From Mycobacterium sp. Root265 (GTDB lineage: Bacteria > Actinomycetota > Actinomycetes > Mycobacteriales > Mycobacteriaceae), in assembly GCF_001428895.1 (NCBI RefSeq), contig NZ_LMJA01000030.1:647644-711643 (forward strand): a DNA stretch of 64,000 nt, written 5' to 3'. The number at the start of each line of letters is the position of its first letter. Positions within the stretch are counted from its first letter, which is position 1. This document shows positions 42,462 to 51,326 of this stretch, piece after piece. The position numbers were made by a program, and so were the translations under genes. The notes under the pieces are model-generated. The model worked only from the letters and a program-made list of their open reading frames with translations, did no database searches and had not been told where the DNA came from.

Positions 42462-45314
42462 ATGATGCGCTTGAGCAGCAACCTGCGCAGATATCGCTGG
42501 GCGGTGTTTGTGGTGTGGGTTCTGCTTCTGGTGCCTTCCGTATACCTGGCGATGAACCAGTCCGACCAGCTCACCGGCGGCGGTTTCGAAGTCGCCGGCT
42601 CACAGTCGCTGCGCGTTCAGCACCAGATCGAGGAGCAGTTCCCCGACCAGGGAGCCTCACCGTTGGCGCTGGTCGCCGTGCCGCGCGCCGACGCGTCGTT
42701 CGAGGACATGAACGCCGCGGTCGCTCAGCTGCAGCGCATCGCCACCGAGGTGCCCAGCATCACCGAGGTACCCAACCCGCAGCAGCCACCGCCGGCGCCG
42801 GACCGCCCCTACGTCGTCCAGCTGCAGATGGACTTCAACAACAGCGGCGCCGTCGACATCGCCAATCAGCTGCGCGACAAGGTCGGCATCCACGGGGACA
42901 CGGCAGGCGAATCCGAGAACGGCAAGGTCCGGCTCTACGTCATCGGGCAGGGCGCACTCGGCGCCGCGGCGCAGTACGCCACCAAACACGACATCGCGCA
43001 GGCCGAGAAATGGAATCTGCCGGTCGTCCTGATCATCCTGCTCGCGGTCTTCGGCTCGCTGGCGGCTGCGGCGATGCCGCTGCTGCTCGGGGTCTGCACG
43101 GTGGCGGTGACGATGGGCGTGGTCTTCCTGTTGTCCTCGGTGACCACCATGAGTGTGTTCGCGACCTCGACGGTGTCGATGTTCGGGATCGCGCTGGCCG
43201 TCGACTATTCGCTGTTCATCCTGATGCGTTATCGGGAGGAGCTGCGGGCCGGCCGCGACTCGGCCCAGGCCGTGGACGCGGCGATGGCGACCTCGGGGTT
43301 GGCCGTCGTGCTCTCCGGTGCCACCGTGATCGCCTCGGTCACCGGTATCTACCTCATCAACACCCCGGTGCTGCAGTCCATGGCGACCGGCGCCATCCTG
43401 GCGGTCGCCGTCGCGGTGCTCACCTCCACGACGCTGACCCCGGCGGTGCTGGCCACCTTCGGTCGCTCCGCGGCCAAACGGTCCCGACTGCTGCACTGGT
43501 CTCGGCGCCCTGATACCACCCAGTCCCGGTTCTGGACCCGCTGGATCGGCGGCGTCATGCGACGCCCGTGGCTGTCCGCCTCCCTGGCCGCGGTCTTCCT
43601 GCTCACCATGGCGGCCCCCGCGTTCGCGATGACCCTCGGCAACAGCATGCTGCGCCAGTTCGACCCCAGCCACGAGATCCGCGGCGGCGTCAATGCGGCC
43701 TCCGAGGCGCTGGGACCGGGTGCGCTGGGACCGGTGCGGGTACTGGTGACCTTCCCCGACGGCAATGCGGACAGTTCGACGTCGCGCAGCACGCTGGACG
43801 CCATCGGGCAGCGGATGGCCCAGGGACCCAACGTCGCGACGGTGTCCCCGCCGGCGATCGGCAAGGACAACGACAGCGCGTTGATGTCGGCGGTGCTGTC
43901 GGTGGACCCCGAGGACTTCCGGGCCCGCGAGGCCGTGGACTGGTTGCGCGCCGAGCTGCCCCGCGTCGACAGCGCGCTGCGCATCGACGTGGGTGGCCCC
44001 ACGGCGCTGATCAAGGACTTCGACGATCAGGTGTCGGCAGTACAGCCGCTGGTCTTCCTGTTCGTGTCGCTGATCGCGTTCGTCATGCTGCTGATTGCGA
44101 TCCGGTCGGTGTTCCTCGCCCTCAAGGGCGTGCTGATGACGGTGCTCTCGGTGGCCGCCGCCTACGGCAGCCTGGTCGTGGTGTTCCAGTGGGGCTGGCT
44201 GGAAGACCTGGGCTTCGCACCGCTGGAGTCGCTGGACAGCACGGTGCCGCCGCTGGTGCTGGCCATGACCTTCGGCCTGTCCATGGACTACGAGATCTTC
44301 CTGCTGACCCGGATCCGGGAGCGGTACCTGATCACCAACAACACCCGCGACGCCGTCACCTACGGCGTGTCGACCAGCGCCCGCACCATCACCAGCGCGG
44401 CGCTGATCATGATCGCGGTGTTCATCGGGTTCGCGTTCGCGGGTATGCCGCTGGTCGCCCAGATCGGGGTCGCCTGCGCGACGGCCATCGCGGTGGACGC
44501 CACCATCGTGCGGCTGGTGCTGGTGCCCGCACTGATGGCGATGTTCGACCAGTGGAACTGGTGGCTGCCGCGCTGGCTGGACCGCATCTTGCCGTCGGTC
44601 GACTTCGAGAAGCCGCTGCCCAAGGTCGACATCAGCGACCTGGTGATGGTCCCCGAGACCGCGGCGGCCGCGCCCGGCGGGGACCTGCGCATGGTGGTCA
44701 AATCCGCAGCCAAGCTGAAAAGCCTTGCCCCGCACACCGTGGTGGTCCCCGACCCGCTGGCGTTCAGCGGCTGCGGCCCGGCACCCGATGTCGTCGGCGC
44801 GCGACGGTTCAGCGGGCGCATCCCGACCAACACCGCGGCCCGGCCCGTGCATCCCATCACGATGTGGCGTGGGCGGCTCAACGTCGCACTCGACGCACTG
44901 GCCACCGCCTCGGACTCCGAGCGCCTGCCGGTGCAGCGCCGCGGCCCGATGGAGGCCACCAATGTGCAGCTGCCCACCGGTGACCGGCTGCTCATCCCGA
45001 CCGGCGCCGAGACGCTGCGGCTGAAGAGCTACCTGCTGATGTGCCGCAACAGCACCAAGGACTACACCGAGTTCGCCCGGCTGGTGGATTCTATGGAAAC
45101 CCACACCGCGGCCCGCGTCCTCACCGGCATGGACCGGTACTACTGTGGACAACGCCCGCGGGCGCAATGGGTCGCCACGCAACTGGTTCGACGGCTGGCA
45201 GACCCGCGTCCGTCGGACGAACCGGACGCGCCGGAACAGACCGACGCCGATTGGGCCACAGTCCGGCAGAGTTGCCTGTCGGTTGCCGTAGCGATGCTGG
45301 AGGAGGCGAAGTGA
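42462..45314 (+). CDS. mmpL11: Lipid and heme transporter MmpL11
   Basis: A 950-residue RND-family membrane protein that exports wax esters and mycolate-containing lipids and accepts heme from the Rv0203 hemophore. The N-terminus MMRLSSNLRRYRWAVFVVWVLLLVPSVYLAM and LTGGGFEVAGSQSL are typical of MmpL11. The Asp-Tyr proton-relay pairs occur in GIALAVDYSLFILMRYREE and GLSMDYEIFLLTRIRER. About 190 cytoplasmic residues follow the last helix, rather less Pro-rich than in MmpL3. Overlap GTGA with the next gene makes an operon with the Rv0201c-like protein. Confidence 0.96.
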   Translation: MMRLSSNLRRYRWAVFVVWVLLLVPSVYLAMNQSDQLTGGGFEVAGSQSLRVQHQIEEQFPDQGASPLALVAVPRADASFEDMNAAVAQLQRIATEVPSITEVPNPQQPPPAPDRPYVVQLQMDFNNSGAVDIANQLRDKVGIHGDTAGESENGKVRLYVIGQGALGAAAQYATKHDIAQAEKWNLPVVLIILLAVFGSLAAAAMPLLLGVCTVAVTMGVVFLLSSVTTMSVFATSTVSMFGIALAVDYSLFILMRYREELRAGRDSAQAVDAAMATSGLAVVLSGATVIASVTGIYLINTPVLQSMATGAILAVAVAVLTSTTLTPAVLATFGRSAAKRSRLLHWSRRPDTTQSRFWTRWIGGVMRRPWLSASLAAVFLLTMAAPAFAMTLGNSMLRQFDPSHEIRGGVNAASEALGPGALGPVRVLVTFPDGNADSSTSRSTLDAIGQRMAQGPNVATVSPPAIGKDNDSALMSAVLSVDPEDFRAREAVDWLRAELPRVDSALRIDVGGPTALIKDFDDQVSAVQPLVFLFVSLIAFVMLLIAIRSVFLALKGVLMTVLSVAAAYGSLVVVFQWGWLEDLGFAPLESLDSTVPPLVLAMTFGLSMDYEIFLLTRIRERYLITNNTRDAVTYGVSTSARTITSAALIMIAVFIGFAFAGMPLVAQIGVACATAIAVDATIVRLVLVPALMAMFDQWNWWLPRWLDRILPSVDFEKPLPKVDISDLVMVPETAAAAPGGDLRMVVKSAAKLKSLAPHTVVVPDPLAFSGCGPAPDVVGARRFSGRIPTNTAARPVHPITMWRGRLNVALDALATASDSERLPVQRRGPMEATNVQLPTGDRLLIPTGAETLRLKSYLLMCRNSTKDYTEFARLVDSMETHTAARVLTGMDRYYCGQRPRAQWVATQLVRRLADPRPSDEPDAPEQTDADWATVRQSCLSVAVAMLEEAK

Positions 45315-45868
45315 GTTTGGCCGCGAAGCCCTCGCCGAGCCGGCAGGACGACGGGGAGTTCGGTCCGGGCGGGCGCAGCGACGGGAAATTCGGTCCGGGC
45401 GAGCGAAGCGACGGGAGGTTCAGCCGTCCCGACGAGCGGCCCGTGGAGTTCTGGCCGACGTCGGCGATCCGTGCCGCACTGGACAACGACGACCTCGACG
45501 TGTGGCAGCGCATCGTCGCCGCCATCAAACGTGACCCGTTCGGCAGGACCGCCCGGCAGGTCGAAGAGGTGCTGGCGACCGAGCAGCCCTATGGGGTGTC
45601 GGCCGCGCTGGCCGAGGTCCTGGAGAAGGCCCGCGAGCATCTTGAGGCCAATGAGTGCGCCGAAGTGGCCCGCCATGTGCGCCAGCTACTGGAACGCTCC
45701 GGTCTCGGCGCCCCGGAGTTCGCCTCCCGTATCGGGGTTCCCAGCGAGGAGTTCACCGGGTTCCTGGACGCGGCCACCACTCCGTCGGCGTCGTTGATGA
45801 TCCGGATGCGCCGGCTGTCGGACCGATTCGCCCGGATCCGCGCCCAGCGCGCCGCCAACTCCGGCTAG
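45311..45868 (+). CDS. Rv0201c-like conserved protein with N-terminal decapeptide repeats
   Basis: A 185-residue soluble protein of unknown function, translationally coupled to mmpL11 (GTG 45311 overlaps the stop; AGGAGG at 4 nt). The first ~45 residues are disordered and hold two copies of a 10-residue unit (FGPGGRSDGK, FGPGERSDGR) encoded by a 30-bp tandem repeat. The rest is helical; HVRQLLERSGLGAPEFASRIGVPSEEFTGFLDAATTPSASLMIRMRRLS has the outline of a small HTH. Conserved placement after mmpL11 suggests a related task, but a DNA-binding role is only a guess. Confidence 0.78.
   Translation: MSLAAKPSPSRQDDGEFGPGGRSDGKFGPGERSDGRFSRPDERPVEFWPTSAIRAALDNDDLDVWQRIVAAIKRDPFGRTARQVEEVLATEQPYGVSAALAEVLEKAREHLEANECAEVARHVRQLLERSGLGAPEFASRIGVPSEEFTGFLDAATTPSASLMIRMRRLSDRFARIRAQRAANSG
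45361..45420 (+). repeat. 30-bp tandem repeat, two copies, in frame
   Basis: Units 45361-45390 and 45391-45420 differ at 4 of 30 positions. Each begins CGGTCCGGGC and contains an AGCGACGGGA core. The second unit carries GGGCGAGCGAAGCGACGGGA (45398-45417), the dispersed element also found at 2494-2515 and 59764-59786. Confidence 0.8.
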
Positions 45869-45881
45869 CTCCTCCCCCGCC

Positions 45882-46571
45882 TCAGCGGGCGTTGATCGGC
45901 GTCACGTCGGTCACCAGCCACTTGCCGCCTTCCTTCTCCAACGTCACGCGCAGCGCGAGCACCGCGACATCGGCGGGCTTGCCCGGGGCGTTCTGGGTGC
46001 CCCGCATCACCACGGCGACGCTGGCCACCGCCGGCCCGATGGCCTCCACCCCGGCCGACACTGTCTGCGCCTGACCGGAGATGTTGCGGCTGGTCAAATC
46101 CTTTGCCACAGCTGCGAATTCGTTGCGATAGGACTCGGCGCGCCGCGGTGACATCAAGGCGGTGGCCCGGTCAATGGACGCATTGGGGCTGCTCGGCGAG
46201 AAGGTCGCCGACGCCTCGGACACGCTGCTCGCGATACCGACCACCTCGGCGCTGTCCCGGTTGAGGTTGCGATCCGGGACCGTCCACTGCGTGTAGCCGA
46301 CGAACACGCCCGCAGCCAGCGCCACCGCGGCGGCGGTGATGACGCCGAAGCGCAGCACCGGACCGTCGTCATCGGTGCCCACGGTGACCCCGTCGCGGCG
46401 GTACAGCACCACGTTGACCACCACACCCTGCACGATCAGCAGGACGAGCGCGGTGCACACCGCCACCCACCAGCGCGGCCAGTCCAACGCCGCGCCGATG
46501 AACACCAGCGCCGCGATGGCGGCCAGCGGGGCCACGATGTCGACGGCGAGTACCCGCAGCCGGTTGCTCAT
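45882..46571 (-). CDS. omamB: Orphaned Mce-associated membrane protein OmamB (Rv0200-like)
   Basis: A 229-residue membrane protein with three N-terminal helices (VDIVAPLAAIAALVFIGAAL, WVAVCTALVLLIVQGVVVNVVL, GVITAAAVALAAGVFVGYTQW) and an extracytoplasmic domain of the Mce-associated (VirB8/NTF2-like) type, ending in KEGGKWLVTDVTPINAR. Mce-associated proteins stabilise Mce lipid-import complexes. It overlaps omamA by 4 nt and is second in that operon. Rv0200 occupies the same place in M. tuberculosis. No mce operon lies in this window. Confidence 0.85.
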   Translation of the reverse strand: MSNRLRVLAVDIVAPLAAIAALVFIGAALDWPRWWVAVCTALVLLIVQGVVVNVVLYRRDGVTVGTDDDGPVLRFGVITAAAVALAAGVFVGYTQWTVPDRNLNRDSAEVVGIASSVSEASATFSPSSPNASIDRATALMSPRRAESYRNEFAAVAKDLTSRNISGQAQTVSAGVEAIGPAVASVAVVMRGTQNAPGKPADVAVLALRVTLEKEGGKWLVTDVTPINAR

Positions 46572-47137
46572 CGGATCGTCTCCAGCTGTGAGATCAGCAG
46601 TTTGCCGTCCACGTCGGCGACATCCAGGCGCAGATTCCAGCGCACGGTCGTCGGCTCCGCGCCGGCATTCTGGTTCACCGAGGTGGCCACCACCAGCACG
46701 GTGTCGGTGCGCGAGGCCACCGTGTCCAGCTCGGGTTGGGAGTCCTCGGGCGGCCGGCCCTGCGCATCCCCGGCCTGATGGTGCAGCGTCTCGATCGACA
46801 CGGACTCGACCTGGCCGACGGTCTTGGAATCCAGCTTGGCCACCAGACTGGTGAACGGCGCCGTGGTCTTGTCGAACTCGACGTTGAGCTGGCCGACGGT
46901 GCCGTCGCGTAGCTGCTGCAGGTTCTGTGCAGCCGAGTCCTTGTTCAGGTTGATCAGCAGGCCGGTCCAGTCCGCCGCGGCCTGCAGCACCTCGCTCTGG
47001 TGCACCCGTTCGGTGACGTCGTCGCGGTGTCCGGACCAGATCATCGTTCCCAGGACCGCGGCGGCCACCCCGAGCACACCGAACACGATCGCGGCGATGC
47101 CGTAAGCGGACAGCCCCCGGGTTTGCTCATCAGGCAT
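46568..47137 (-). CDS. omamA: Orphaned Mce-associated membrane protein OmamA (Rv0199-like)
   Basis: A 189-residue protein with one N-terminal helix (AAIVFGVLGVAAAVLGTMIW) and an extracytoplasmic Mce-associated domain (ADWTGLLINLNKDSAAQNLQQLRDGTVGQL, VRWNLRLDVADVDGKLLISQLETI). In M. tuberculosis OmamA (Rv0199) is needed for stability of Mce1 and Mce4 and so for fatty acid and cholesterol uptake, which ties it to the sterol- and lipid-degradation genes elsewhere in the window. ATG 47137 is 7 nt after TAGCCT without a Shine-Dalgarno. The gene is divergent from zmp1. Confidence 0.87.
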   Translation of the reverse strand: MPDEQTRGLSAYGIAAIVFGVLGVAAAVLGTMIWSGHRDDVTERVHQSEVLQAAADWTGLLINLNKDSAAQNLQQLRDGTVGQLNVEFDKTTAPFTSLVAKLDSKTVGQVESVSIETLHHQAGDAQGRPPEDSQPELDTVASRTDTVLVVATSVNQNAGAEPTTVRWNLRLDVADVDGKLLISQLETIR

Positions 47138-47144
47138 GGCCGTG

Positions 47145-47150
47145 AGGCTA
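47145..47150 (-). promoter_or_regulatory. -10 hexamer TAGCCT of omamA
   Basis: TAGCCT on the minus strand, 7 nt before ATG 47137, in a 50-bp divergent gap with zmp1. Confidence 0.5.
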
Positions 47151-47187
47151 CCGGTGCCCGGGTCGCCGGCTCTGGCAGGATGTGAGA

Positions 47188-49161
47188 GTGACTCTGGATA
47201 GTGATATTCGTTCCGGTATCGATCTGCGTTTCGTCGACTCCCAGGTGCGTCCCCAGGATGACCTGTTCGGCCACGTGAACGGCCGCTGGCTCGCCGAATA
47301 CGACATTCCCGCCGATCGGGCCACCGACGGCGCGTTCCGCACCCTGGCCGATCGGGCCGAGGAACAGGTCCGCGACATCATCACCTCCGCATCCTCGGCG
47401 GACGGGCCCGATGCGGCGCGGATAGGCGACCTGTACGCCAGCTTCATGGACACCGACACCGTCGCCCGGGTCGGCGTCGCCCCGCTACAGGCCGAGCTGG
47501 CCACCATCGCGGCCGCCTCCGACCGGGAGGCACTGGCAGATGTGCTGGGCCGGCTGCAGCGGACCGGGATCGGCGGCGGCACCGGCGTCTACGTCGACAC
47601 CGACTCCAAGGACTCCACCCGTTATCTGCTGCACATGTCGCAGTCCGGGCTGGGGCTGCCCGACGAGTCCTACTATCGCGACGCCTCGCACGCCGAGATC
47701 CTGGCCGGCTACCCCGCCCATATCGCGCGGATGTTCGCCCTGGTGCACGGCGAGGAGTACGCCGGTGAATGGGAGAATACCGCCGCGCGCATCGTCGCGC
47801 TGGAGACCAAGCTGGCGGCCGCGCACTGGGATGTGGTGAAGCGCCGCGACGCCGACCTCACCTACAACCTGCGCGCTTTCACCGAACTACTCACCGAAGC
47901 ACCGGGATTCGACTGGTCCGGTTGGGTGAGTGCGCTCGGGGCGGCCCCCGAGGAAGTGGTGGTGCGCCAGCCCGACTACCTGACCGCGTTCGCGGCGCTG
48001 TGGTCGGGTGAATCGCTGGAGGACTGGAAGCAGTGGCTGAGCTGGCGGGTGATCAGCTCGCGCGCATCACTGCTCACCGACGAGTTGGTGGCCGAGAACT
48101 TCGCGTTCTACGGCAAGACACTCAGCGGCACCGAGGAGATCCGCGACCGCTGGAAGCGCGGTGTCGGTCTGGTCGAGAACCTGATGGGTGACGCCGTCGG
48201 AAAGCTGTACGTGGAGCGCCACTTCCCGCCCGAGGCCAAGACCCGGATGGACGAGCTGGTGGCCAATCTGCGCGAGGCCTACCGGGTCAGCATCACCAAC
48301 CTGGTCTGGATGACTCCCGAGACCCGGGAACGCGCGCTGGCCAAGCTGGACAAGTTCACCCCGAAGATCGGCTATCCCGCACGCTGGCGCGACTATTCGG
48401 CGCTCGTCGTCGACCGGACCGACCTGTACGGCAACTACCAGCGTGGCTACGAACTGGAGTACGACCGCGACCTGGCCAAGCTCGGCGGCCCGGTCGACCA
48501 TGACGAATGGTTCATGACGCCGCAGACGGTCAACGCCTACTACAACCCGGGCATGAACGAGATCGTCTTCCCGGCAGCGATTCTGCAGCCGCCGTTCTTC
48601 GACGCCGGGGCCGACGATGCTGCCAACTACGGTGGGATCGGCGCGGTCATCGGGCATGAGATCGGGCACGGATTCGATGATCAGGGCGCCAAGTACGACG
48701 GTGACGGCAACCTGGTCGACTGGTGGACCGATACCGACCGCACCGAGTTCGGCCATCGCACCACCGCTCTGATCGATCAGTACGAGGCGTTCACACCTCG
48801 CAGCCTGGACGCTTCGCATCACGTCAACGGCGCGTTCACCGTCGGGGAGAACATCGGCGATCTGGGCGGGCTGTCCATCGCGCTGCTGGCCTACGAGCTG
48901 TCGCTCGATGGTGAGGAGCCGCCGGTGATCGACGGGCTCACCGGTGTGCAGCGGGTGCTGTTCGGCTGGGCGCAGGTGTGGCGCACGAAATCGCGTGATG
49001 CCGAAGCGATCCGCCGGCTGGCCACCGACCCGCATTCGCCGCCGGAGTTCCGCTGCAACGGCGTCATCCGCAACATCGACGCGTTCTACGACGCGTTCGA
49101 GGTCGGCACCGACGATGCCCTCTATCTGGAGCCGGAACGCCGCGTTCGCATCTGGAGCTGA
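47188..49161 (+). CDS. zmp1: Zinc metalloprotease Zmp1 (M13 family)
   Basis: A 657-residue neprilysin-like endopeptidase. The zinc site is GAVIGHEIGHGFDDQGAKYD (HExxH near residue 490) with the third ligand in GENIGDLGGLSIALLAYE (ExxxD). The substrate motif NAYYNPGMNEIVFPAAILQPPFF and the C-terminal FRCNGVIRNIDAFYDAFEV and RRVRIWS are characteristic. GTG 47188 (VTLDSDIRSGIDL) fits the family N-terminus and has AGGA 7 nt upstream; GTG 47182 is less likely. In pathogens Zmp1 affects inflammasome activity; in environmental species its role is unclear. No signal peptide is visible. Confidence 0.95.
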   Translation: MTLDSDIRSGIDLRFVDSQVRPQDDLFGHVNGRWLAEYDIPADRATDGAFRTLADRAEEQVRDIITSASSADGPDAARIGDLYASFMDTDTVARVGVAPLQAELATIAAASDREALADVLGRLQRTGIGGGTGVYVDTDSKDSTRYLLHMSQSGLGLPDESYYRDASHAEILAGYPAHIARMFALVHGEEYAGEWENTAARIVALETKLAAAHWDVVKRRDADLTYNLRAFTELLTEAPGFDWSGWVSALGAAPEEVVVRQPDYLTAFAALWSGESLEDWKQWLSWRVISSRASLLTDELVAENFAFYGKTLSGTEEIRDRWKRGVGLVENLMGDAVGKLYVERHFPPEAKTRMDELVANLREAYRVSITNLVWMTPETRERALAKLDKFTPKIGYPARWRDYSALVVDRTDLYGNYQRGYELEYDRDLAKLGGPVDHDEWFMTPQTVNAYYNPGMNEIVFPAAILQPPFFDAGADDAANYGGIGAVIGHEIGHGFDDQGAKYDGDGNLVDWWTDTDRTEFGHRTTALIDQYEAFTPRSLDASHHVNGAFTVGENIGDLGGLSIALLAYELSLDGEEPPVIDGLTGVQRVLFGWAQVWRTKSRDAEAIRRLATDPHSPPEFRCNGVIRNIDAFYDAFEVGTDDALYLEPERRVRIWS

Positions 49162-49174
49162 GGCACAGAACGAG

Positions 49175-49208
49175 AAATCCCCCGAAACCTGGAGGTTTCG
49201 GGGGATTT
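49175..49208. terminator. Bidirectional hairpin between zmp1 and ldtD
   Basis: Perfect 16-bp arms AAATCCCCCGAAACCT and AGGTTTCGGGGGATTT with a GG loop, in the 66-bp gap between two convergent genes. Short T-runs occur on both sides, so it can end transcripts from both directions. Confidence 0.88.
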
Positions 49209-49227
49209 TCGCGTTGCGGCCGGGTGG

Positions 49228-50193
49228 CTAGAACATCTGCCAATCCGACGCGCCATCGGGCTGGTTGTAGAGCCCGCCGTCGGTGTTCTTGATGACCACC
49301 GCGTCGCCGCTGCCGAAGTTGTCGAAGAACCACTTCGCGTCGGCCGGGCTGAGATTGATGCACCCGTGGCTGACATTGGATTCGCCCTGCGAGCCCACCG
49401 ACCACGGTGCACCGTGCACGAAGATGCCGCTGTTGTCGATGCGTACGGCGTCCTTGACCTTGGTCCGGTACCCGTCGTCGGAATCCACCGGCACCCCGTA
49501 GGTCGAGGAGTCCATCACCATGTCGGCGAACTTCTCCAGCACGTAGTAGGTGCCGTTCTTGGTGTCGTTGCCCGCCTTGCCCATGGACACCGGGAACTCC
49601 TTGACCTGCTCGCCGTCGCGCATCACCGTCATCGTCTTGGTGGCGTCATCGATGGTCGCGACGAGCTGCTCCGGGACGGTGAATGTCGACTTGGTGCCCG
49701 CGGCGTCGATGCTGACGACGGCGCCCTTCGGCCAGAAGTCCTGGGGCCGCCAGCGCAGCTGGGTATCGGTGACCCAGTAGAACCGGCCGGGCACCGGCGG
49801 GTTGGACGTGATGTGCACCGCGTCCTGTGCCATCTGCCGGTTGGCGATCGGCCGCTGGAAGTTGATGTAGATCGGCTTCGCCGCGCCCGCGATCGACCCG
49901 TTCACCGGGTTGAAGGACGGCGGGACGAACGGCGGCAGCCCGATGAAGGGGTTCGGGTTCTGCCCGGCCGGGGTGCCCTCCGGGATCGCCAGGGGCACCG
50001 CACCGGGGCCGCCGACCGGTGCGAACGGGTCGGGTTCAGCCGCCGGCGGCGGTGCGAACGGATTGGGGAACGCCGGTGCCGGCGGTGGCGCCGGGGGTTC
50101 CGCCGAGGCAGCCGGGCTGCCGAAACCAAGTCCGACGACCAATCCGGCCGCCAAGAACGCGCTGGCGAGTGTGCTTCTCGTCCGCTGCGCCAT
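49228..50193 (-). CDS. ldtD: L,D-transpeptidase (LdtD/Rv0192-like)
   Basis: A 321-residue exported enzyme making 3-3 cross-links in peptidoglycan. A signal peptide ([19 protein letters not shown], cut after ASA near residue 30) leads into a Pro-rich stretch to ~residue 95, an Ig-like domain (~100-185) and the YkuD domain. The active-site motif is FVHGAPWS...[19 protein letters not shown] with the catalytic Cys in SHGC. GGAGGTGACAT precedes ATG 50193. It lies convergent to zmp1 as Rv0192 does close to Rv0198c. Confidence 0.93.
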   Translation of the reverse strand: MAQRTRSTLASAFLAAGLVVGLGFGSPAASAEPPAPPPAPAFPNPFAPPPAAEPDPFAPVGGPGAVPLAIPEGTPAGQNPNPFIGLPPFVPPSFNPVNGSIAGAAKPIYINFQRPIANRQMAQDAVHITSNPPVPGRFYWVTDTQLRWRPQDFWPKGAVVSIDAAGTKSTFTVPEQLVATIDDATKTMTVMRDGEQVKEFPVSMGKAGNDTKNGTYYVLEKFADMVMDSSTYGVPVDSDDGYRTKVKDAVRIDNSGIFVHGAPWSVGSQGESNVSHGCINLSPADAKWFFDNFGSGDAVVIKNTDGGLYNQPDGASDWQMF

Positions 50194-50365
50194 ATGTCAC
50201 CTCCACAGGCATATCTGCAGACCAGTGTGTCATAGCAGGGGAACGAGCTATCCCCTGGCGAGGCCGGACGGACCCCTCATCGCCGTCCGACCCGCACCAC
50301 TGACCTGGGAGTTTGATCGCCACCGGGCCGTGGTTCGTTACAACTGTGATCTCTCTCAGCGGCCG

Positions 50366-50662
50366 CTAGGACCGCACCAGGCGGGCGATCGCCGCCGATG
50401 CCTCGGCCAGTTTCGCATCGGCCTGATCGCCGCCCTCGGCGACGGCCTGGGTGACGCAGTGGCCCAGGTGCTCGTCGAGCAAGCCCAGCGCGACCGACTG
50501 CAACGCGCTGTTGACCGCGCTGATCTGGGTCAGGATGTCGATGCAGTACTTGTCGTCGTCGATCATCTTGGCGATCCCACGGACCTGGCCTTCGATACGC
50601 CGCAACCGTTTGGCGTAGTTCTCCTTCTGCGGCGAGTAGCCGTGCTCCGGTGCCTCACTCAT
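50366..50662 (-). CDS. ricR: Copper-responsive repressor RicR (CsoR family)
   Basis: A 98-residue all-helical repressor that releases DNA when it binds Cu(I). The copper ligands match CsoR: Cys40 (KYCIDIL), His65 and Cys69 (EHLGHCV). The N-terminal RLRRIEGQVRGIAKMI is the family signature. ATG 50662 overlaps the stop of the upstream DUF305 gene (ATGA), so the pair is one operon, and the RicR operator sits at its promoter. In M. tuberculosis RicR (Rv0190) autoregulates and controls mymT, lpqS, mmcO and socAB; none of those is visible here. Confidence 0.93.
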   Translation of the reverse strand: MSEAPEHGYSPQKENYAKRLRRIEGQVRGIAKMIDDDKYCIDILTQISAVNSALQSVALGLLDEHLGHCVTQAVAEGGDQADAKLAEASAAIARLVRS

Positions 50663-51246
50663 CGCGGACCGCCTCCCATCAACTGCTGCATGTGAACGAT
50701 CTCCTCCTGACGGGTGGTGATGATCGCCTGCGCCAGCGTCTTGGCGTTGATGTCCTCACCCTCCCTGATCTCGGAGGAAGCCATGGTCATCACAGCCTGG
50801 TGGTGGTTGAGCATGACCTGTAGCCATAGTTTGTCGAATTCCGGGCCTTGCAGCGACCCGAGCCGCTCGACGGCCCCGCGGTCGAACAGCGTCGGGCCGG
50901 CGGGGGGTGGGCCCTGGCCGCCCTCTTCGCCGTCGGTCCACTGCACGAGCAGTGCGTTGATGGTCTCGCTCTGCTGCTGTTCGCTGACGGCCAGCGTGTC
51001 GGCCATCGCGACCATCGACGGGTTCCCGGAGTTGGTGCGCGCCAGCTGGACCAGCTGGTCGATCTGCGGCCGCTGGGCCAGCATCCCGTAGGCGAAGGCC
51101 CGGTCGGTGGCATTGACCCCGGGCGTCAGGGTGGCGGTCCCCGACGTCGTCGCCCCGGCTGACTCCGTCGGTGTGGATTGCTGGCCGCCGCAGCCCGAGA
51201 TCAGCGCAGCAACCGCCAGTGCTGCCAGTAATCCCGTTCGGCCCAT
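50659..51246 (-). CDS. DUF305 lipoprotein, probably copper-related
   Basis: A 195-residue lipoprotein (lipobox LISGC, near residue 19). The DUF305 domain is ferritin-like and helical: AYGMLAQRPQIDQLVQLA, LWLQVMLNHHQAVMTMASSEIREGED and IITTRQEEIVHMQQLM. The His/Met-rich MLNHHQAVMTM and EEIVHMQQLM could bind copper at the outer face of the membrane. A RicR operator lies directly upstream and ricR directly downstream in the same operon, so copper should induce both. The ATG is 6 nt after TAGCCT. Confidence 0.87.
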   Translation of the reverse strand: MGRTGLLAALAVAALISGCGGQQSTPTESAGATTSGTATLTPGVNATDRAFAYGMLAQRPQIDQLVQLARTNSGNPSMVAMADTLAVSEQQQSETINALLVQWTDGEEGGQGPPPAGPTLFDRGAVERLGSLQGPEFDKLWLQVMLNHHQAVMTMASSEIREGEDINAKTLAQAIITTRQEEIVHMQQLMGGGPR

Positions 51247-51252
51247 GGGCCC

Positions 51253-51258
51253 AGGCTA
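51253..51258 (-). promoter_or_regulatory. -10 hexamer TAGCCT of the DUF305-ricR operon
   Basis: TAGCCT on the minus strand, 6 nt before ATG 51246. The RicR operator begins 4 bp upstream of it, so repressor and RNA polymerase would compete. Confidence 0.55.
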
Positions 51259-51262
51259 CCGG

Positions 51263-51277
51263 TACCCCAGAGGGGTA
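51263..51277. promoter_or_regulatory. RicR (copper) operator
   Basis: TACCCCAGAGGGGTA is a perfect 6-bp inverted repeat around AGA and matches the RicR consensus TACCC-N5-GGGTA. It covers the spacer of the DUF305-ricR promoter and lies 50 bp upstream of ilvD on the other side. Confidence 0.88.
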
Positions 51278-51289
51278 TCGACAATAAGT

Positions 51290-51319
51290 TTGGGCTGGCA
51301 ACGACGCCGAATGCATACT
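51290..51319 (+). promoter_or_regulatory. ilvD promoter
   Basis: A -35 TTGGGC (51290-51295) and a -10 CATACT (51314-51319) are 18 bp apart, and the ATG of ilvD starts 7 nt further on, with no Shine-Dalgarno sequence. This predicts a leaderless mRNA. Confidence 0.6.
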
Positions 51320-51326
51320 TATTTTC

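Noticed and set aside
42657-45182. 841-residue minus-strand ORF opposite mmpL11
   Set aside because: Same type of GC-driven shadow; low-complexity product and no start signals.
45361-45420. Possible CRISPR-like or minisatellite array
   Set aside because: Only two adjacent 30-bp units, in frame and without spacers; it is a coding tandem repeat.
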